A stretch of 64,000 nucleotides of DNA. It comes from Tipula vernalis. Taxonomy: Eukaryota > Arthropoda > Insecta > Diptera > Tipulidae. The first letter of the stretch is position 1, and each line of letters begins with the position of its first letter. Positions 60,282 through 64,000 of this stretch are shown here, in pieces. Below the pieces are notes generated by a model. It saw nothing but the letters and a program-made list of their open reading frames with translations, searched no databases and was not told where the DNA came from. Both the position numbers and the translations under genes were made by a program. The stretch covers positions 112,210,838 to 112,274,837 of the forward strand of contig OY282558.1 of the NCBI GenBank assembly GCA_958295665.1, read 5' to 3'.

Positions 60282-61289
60282 TTAACACTTAGAACACTTT
60301 ATTTGAGTGTTCGTATGTTCTACACATACTGGTCTTCTACAGATACTACAGGATTTCCGTGAATTTCGTCGTTTTTTGGGATCGAAAGACAAACAAATCC
60401 AGCATTTGCCAACTTGAGGAATTCGGCCATCGTTGTTGCGTAACACATTAGGTACTCCAGACGTTGTCAATTCCTGGTTTATTGGTACATAGAGCGGTTT
60501 GCCAAGTATGCATTCTATCCCTGAACGTGAATTTAAATTTCTATATACATTTGGTATGGTTGATCGATCTGACACATGCGGTAGAGCTAATTGAAGCACA
60601 AGATCTTTCAAGAATTCTCGACGATTGTGTGTTTTGTTTGATCTAGCCGGGTTATTTTCTATGTAAATTTTGTAAGCCGCGACGCAAGCTACATCAATTA
60701 TATTGTAAAAAAATGCTACAGGCCATCTTTTCGTCCTTCGTTTGGTTGTATAATGAGTGACCAGTTTGTCCATATTATCTACTCCACCTTTTTTTCCATT
60801 GTAATAATGAATGATTTCCGGTTTTTTTTTGTCTCCAATTACTGAATCCGTATAATGCTGCGTAGATAATAATAATACACTCTTATTTTTTTTGGGGACA
60901 TACGAACAAAGTGTAATATTATCATCGCTGAATCCAAAAATTGACGAATAAATTTCCCGAGATCTGGACGGCAACATTTCTTTTGGAACATAGGGTTTAT
61001 TTTTTTTAATGTCCCGACTATTGATAAGTCCCAAGAGATCAATAAACGAGCAAGTGGCAATGTTGTAAAAAAATTGTCAGTTACTATATTTCTCCCAGAC
61101 CCTTTGAAACGGGCGCATAGGTCCTTGACAACCGGCTCTCCTTGATTGATTTCCCTGCCTGATGGTTGCTTACCCGTATATATCTGCCCCGTTATTGGGT
61201 AAGAGTTAGCAGCATCGCAAACCCACCATACTTTGGTCCCATATTTTGCCGGTTTGGATGGCATATACTGGGTGAATCTTGTTCGTCCT
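60282..61289 (-). pseudogene. piggyBac transposase, catalytic C-terminal part
   Basis: piggyBac transposase cuts and inserts at TTAA with a DDD catalytic core. This piece begins GRTRFTQYMPSKPAKYGTK (about 61289). It continues NIVTDNFFTTLPLARLL (second catalytic Asp, about 61070-61085) and IIHYYNGKKGGVDNMDKLVT (third catalytic region, about 60770-60825), then RRTKRWPVAFFYNIIDVACV. It ends in a Cys-rich zinc-binding tail, CWICLSFDPKKR then CSICRRPVC and IKCSKC, with a stop at 60282-60284. An A-run slippage near 60990 (GTLKK to KNKPYVPKEML) shifts the frame. The first catalytic Asp is absent, lost in the gap filled by the heptamer array. Confidence 0.93.
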
Positions 61290-61308
61290 ACACAAAAAAA
61301 TTTTTTTT

Positions 61309-62099
61309 ATACTGAATACTGAATACTGAATACAGAATACTGAATACAGAATACAGAATACAGAATACTGAATACTGAATACTGAATACTGAATACTGAA
61401 TACTGAATACTGAATACAGAATACAGAATACTAAATACTGAATACTGAATACTGAATACTGAATACTGAATACAGAATACAGAATACAGAATACAGAATA
61501 CAGAATACAGAATACAGAATACAGAATACAGAATACTGAACACTGAATACTGAATACTGAATACTGAATACTGAATTCAGAATACAGAATACTGAATACT
61601 GAATACTGAATACTGAATACTGAATACTGAATACAGAATACTGAATACTGAATTCAGAATACTGAATACTGAATACTGAATTCAGGATACAGAATACTGA
61701 ATACTGAATTCAGAATACAGAATACTGAATACTGAATACTGAATACTGAATACTGAATACTGAATACTGAATACTGAATACTGAATACTGAATACTGAAT
61801 ACAGAATACAGAATACAGAATACAGAATACAGAATACTAAATACTGAATACAGAATACAGAATACAGAATACAGAATACAGAATACTAAATACTGAATAC
61901 TGAATACTGAATACTGAATACTGAATACTGAATACTGAATACTGAATACTGAATACTGAATACTGAATACTGAATACTGAATACTGAATACAGAATACTG
62001 AATACTGAATACAGAATACTGAATACTGAATACAGAATACAGAATACAGAATACAGAATACAGAATACAGAATACTGAATACAGAATACTGAATACTGA
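61309..62099. repeat. Heptanucleotide array (GAATACT/GAATACA)n inside piggyBac
   Basis: About 790 bp of GAATACW heptamers, with T and A variants in short homogeneous blocks and a few GAATTCA variants. On the minus strand it translates as a 7-residue repeat (QYSVFSI-like), so it creates ORFs of its own and extends the transposase N-terminal frame. It replaces the transposase centre. Confidence 0.97.
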
Positions 62100-62104
62100 A
62101 ATGT

Positions 62105-62736
62105 CAATAATTTCCAGATTTTCTGCGGTTTATCCCGATTTAGAATATTGTGTTCTGTGTATACTTCATTGGCCTTCCTGTTTGTGTGTCTAATGATTAT
62201 TTCACACATGACGTCCGTAAATATACACTTGAAGGTATCTCTTACAGATAACATTTCGGTCGATCGCGATGGCCCACTTCGTTGACTCCTGAGAATATTG
62301 TGTCTCAATGTTTGCCTTTGAGGAGGATTTTGTCTCCATATCGATCCATCTTTTCCTTTTAGATAAGGCGAATTATTACAATTTGCACTTCCAGTTTCTC
62401 CTTCGTCTTCAACTTCACTATCGCTGAAAATTTCTTCATCAGACACTTCAATTTGGACTTCATGATCTTCATAAACGTCCTCTATGTCTGAATCTTCCAC
62501 GTTTCTATCCGCTGCTGTAGGAAGCCACTCATCTTCTGAGCCGTCGTCAACAAAATCAAGCACTTCTTCGTCATCGTCACATTCCTCTAATAAACGATTT
62601 AGGTATGCTTGTTGATCTTCATACGACAAACTAGGGCAAAAATGTGTATATAAATGTAAAAAAACCGAACGGATCATCCAAATAATAAATCTTACCGTCT
62701 AAACTCAGCATTTGAAATATCTCTGTGGTCCGCCAT
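62105..62736 (-). pseudogene. piggyBac transposase, N-terminal exons
   Basis: Exon 1 (62696-62736, 41 nt) starts ATGGCGGACC and reads MADHRDISNAEFR. A 65 bp intron (62631-62695) has GTAAGA and CCCTAG ends. Exon 2 (from 62630) continues in frame as LSYEDQQAYLNRLLEECDDD. An acidic region (residues about 30-80, many Asp and Glu) follows, usual for piggyBac N-termini. Then come NSPYLKGKDGSIWRQNPPQR and IFTDVMCEIIIRHTNRKANE, the start of the conserved DDE_Tnp_1_7 domain. It breaks off after KPQKIWKLLT at about 62100, where the heptamer array begins. The ATG at 62677 is intronic and not the natural start. Confidence 0.9.
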
Positions 62737-63059
62737 TTTATCACTCACATATATATTTATTTACAAAAAAAATCACTTCCGCAATCAACCTTTCCATTTG
62801 AATACCACACCTACTCTAATTTCCTCAGCTCTCCTAAAAGATTCTTTTCTGTTTTGTTTTACTAGCATTAACCGGGGATTCCCCATTTTTTATTTATTTT
62901 TTTGGTTTTATAACGTTTAAAATAGTATATTAAAATAAATAAAGGCAATAATACACTGGCAAATACAAACATTTTCGATATTAACAAGAAAATACATGTG
63001 GCCACCCGGCTGGGTCGGGTATAGAATAGTGTATAATTTTTTGGGTATAGACACAACGG

Positions 63060-63320
63060 TTAAGCTACTGACTTTTATTTCGATGATGTGCTCTCTGGCG
63101 GAGACACAATAGAATACGTAATAAGATGCCAACAACAACTATGAAAACTGCTTAGTTCTGGGGAATTTGAACTGAGCAAGTGGATATCGAACCACAACGA
63201 TATCGTGGAAGACATTCGAAAAGAACAATGGGAAACGAAACCAACCATCATAAACAAAGAACATGAATCAATAAAAAACATTAGGAATGATGTGAAATCC
63301 ACAGAGAGACGAATTCGAGT
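63060..63320 (+). pseudogene. BEL/Pao RT, right piece after piggyBac
   Basis: Directly after the second TTAA the frame reads KLLT, then shifts to DFYFDDVLSGGDTIEYVIRC (RT active site; relatives have YVDD). QQQL, a stop, then LLSSGEFELSKWISNHNDIV follow (relatives: LLxxGGFELRKWxSN). With one TTAA removed, the left piece AIKT joins LKLLT without a break. Sequence beyond about 63320 is not recognisable. Confidence 0.82.
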
Positions 63321-64000
63321 GCCGGGTCTATATGGAACCAATGACATGACTGGACACAGAACGAGCTCTTATATCAGAAATTGACAAAATATTTGTACAA
63401 ATCAGTAAAATAAAGAGGTAATTTCAACACAATATATCTACCCCAAAAAGTAGAAATATCATCCCCCTCCCCGTATTTCCCTATGGGTTATACAATATAT
63501 GTAAATACCCCTTCAAAAAATGAGAGATTTCCTTAAGGTGCTTTATTTGGTTTGGTTTCATACTGATAAAAAGTTGGTCTACTTTTCAGCATGTGCTGTT
63601 GATGGATAGGATGTACATGCATGATGCAGGATGCACCAATTTTTGAAAATTTGTTGCCAGAGCTCAACCCTGTTATTTAAAATATACCAAACATACTATG
63701 AAATCATTGTTTATTCTCTTGATCCCTATATTTAATCACAATATGGGAACATCTCTGAGATTCATATTAGTTGGGTTAGTTCAGTAGCACTTCCATCTAC
63801 TTCTCTCTCCTATTCTAAGGTTCCGACAATACGTAACATACATGACCCTGACGTTTGATATTTAATTTTTTAGAGGGTTTGGCATTGTCCAATGTGTTTT
63901 TGTATTGGATCACGCCAAATTCCTTCGTAAATCGAAGCCACCTCCACTTCCCAACAATTGAATTTATTACACCCATCATCAATTTTACGACATATAAATT
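63321..64000. other. Non-coding DNA, no gene seen
   Basis: No feature recognised. A short GGATGTACATGCATGATGCA stretch near 63610 is a local duplication of ATGCA-type words. Confidence 0.5.

Larger units (their letters stand above)
59888..63059 (-). mobile_element. piggyBac transposon, inactive, with TTAA duplications
   Basis: Flanked by TTAA (59884-59887 and 63060-63063). The ends are CCCTTGTGTCTATACCC on the left and, reverse complemented, CCGTTGTGTCTATACCC on the right, 16 of 17 identical. Further in, both sides carry CCGGGTGGCC-type blocks, and the left terminal motif is repeated internally at 60074-60106. It carries a minus-strand piggyBac transposase with a 65 bp intron, a missing centre occupied by a heptamer array, and one frameshift. 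Inserted in a BEL/Pao element and therefore younger than it. Confidence 0.95.

Noticed and set aside
61307..61543. ORF with a 7-residue repeat (YSVFSIQ type)
   Set aside because: It is a translation of the GAATACW heptamer array, not a gene.

Overview
This is eukaryotic, AT-rich insect DNA, most likely from a brachyceran fly. There are no operons, ribosome binding sites or dense ORFs. The only host coding sequence I can support is two exons of one minus-strand gene: 29855-29989 and 14297-14510. They join in phase 0 across a 15.3 kb intron and encode most of the second immunoglobulin domain of a dpr-family (defective proboscis extension response) neuronal surface protein. I cannot say which dpr paralogue it is. 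The first Ig domain, signal peptide and 5' end should lie above 29989, probably beyond the window. The C-terminal exon(s) should lie below 14297 and were not found. The whole window is therefore probably intronic or intragenic sequence of one large neuronal gene, loaded with decayed mobile elements.

Layout from left to right. 4.0-5.7 kb: an internally deleted Ty3/gypsy element (minus) between two copies of its LTR. 7.8-9.3 kb: remnant of an uncharacterised dispersed arthropod protein family. 11.6-12.25 kb: an imperfect inverted repeat. 12.5-13.0 kb: Tc1/mariner transposase remnant. 14.3-14.5 kb: dpr exon. 15.9-17.2 kb: 5'-truncated Jockey-like LINE (minus) with a poly(A) tail. 17.2-29.0 kb: a LOA/R1-like LINE (plus) with ORF1, endonuclease, reverse transcriptase and RNase H. 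Its RNase H is split at 21776/28308 by a 6.5 kb insertion. 29.9 kb: dpr exon. 32.8-36.8 kb: a second Ty3/gypsy element carrying a 157 bp MITE. 37.5-39.2 kb: another uncharacterised repeat-family gene (minus). 39.5-40.6 kb: BEL/Pao remnant. 44.8-45.5 kb: possible piggyBac-like remnant. 45.6-47.0 kb: tandem repeat array. 48.0-49.9 kb: large foldback repeat. 51.4-51.6 kb: MITE with 39 bp terminal inverted repeats. 56.9-59.6 kb: Jockey/CR1-like LINE. 59.6-63.3 kb: BEL/Pao fragment split by a piggyBac element. That piggyBac has TTAA duplications, a 5' intron, and a heptanucleotide array where its first catalytic Asp should be.

The strongest candidate for something undescribed is the 6531 bp insertion at 21777-28307. 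It has 15 bp perfect terminal inverted repeats (CCCGACAAACATTTT) and an AAA duplication that puts the host RNase H back in frame exactly when collapsed. Its two ends are repeat-rich and saturated with a CGGTAATTTT-type motif. Between them lie the traces of a spliced gene that I cannot assign to any transposase family.

All mobile-element genes here are broken by stops, frameshifts or deletions. Three nested insertions (6.5 kb element in LINE; MITE in gypsy; piggyBac in BEL/Pao) give clear relative ages. Collapsing the target duplication restores the host reading frame in each.
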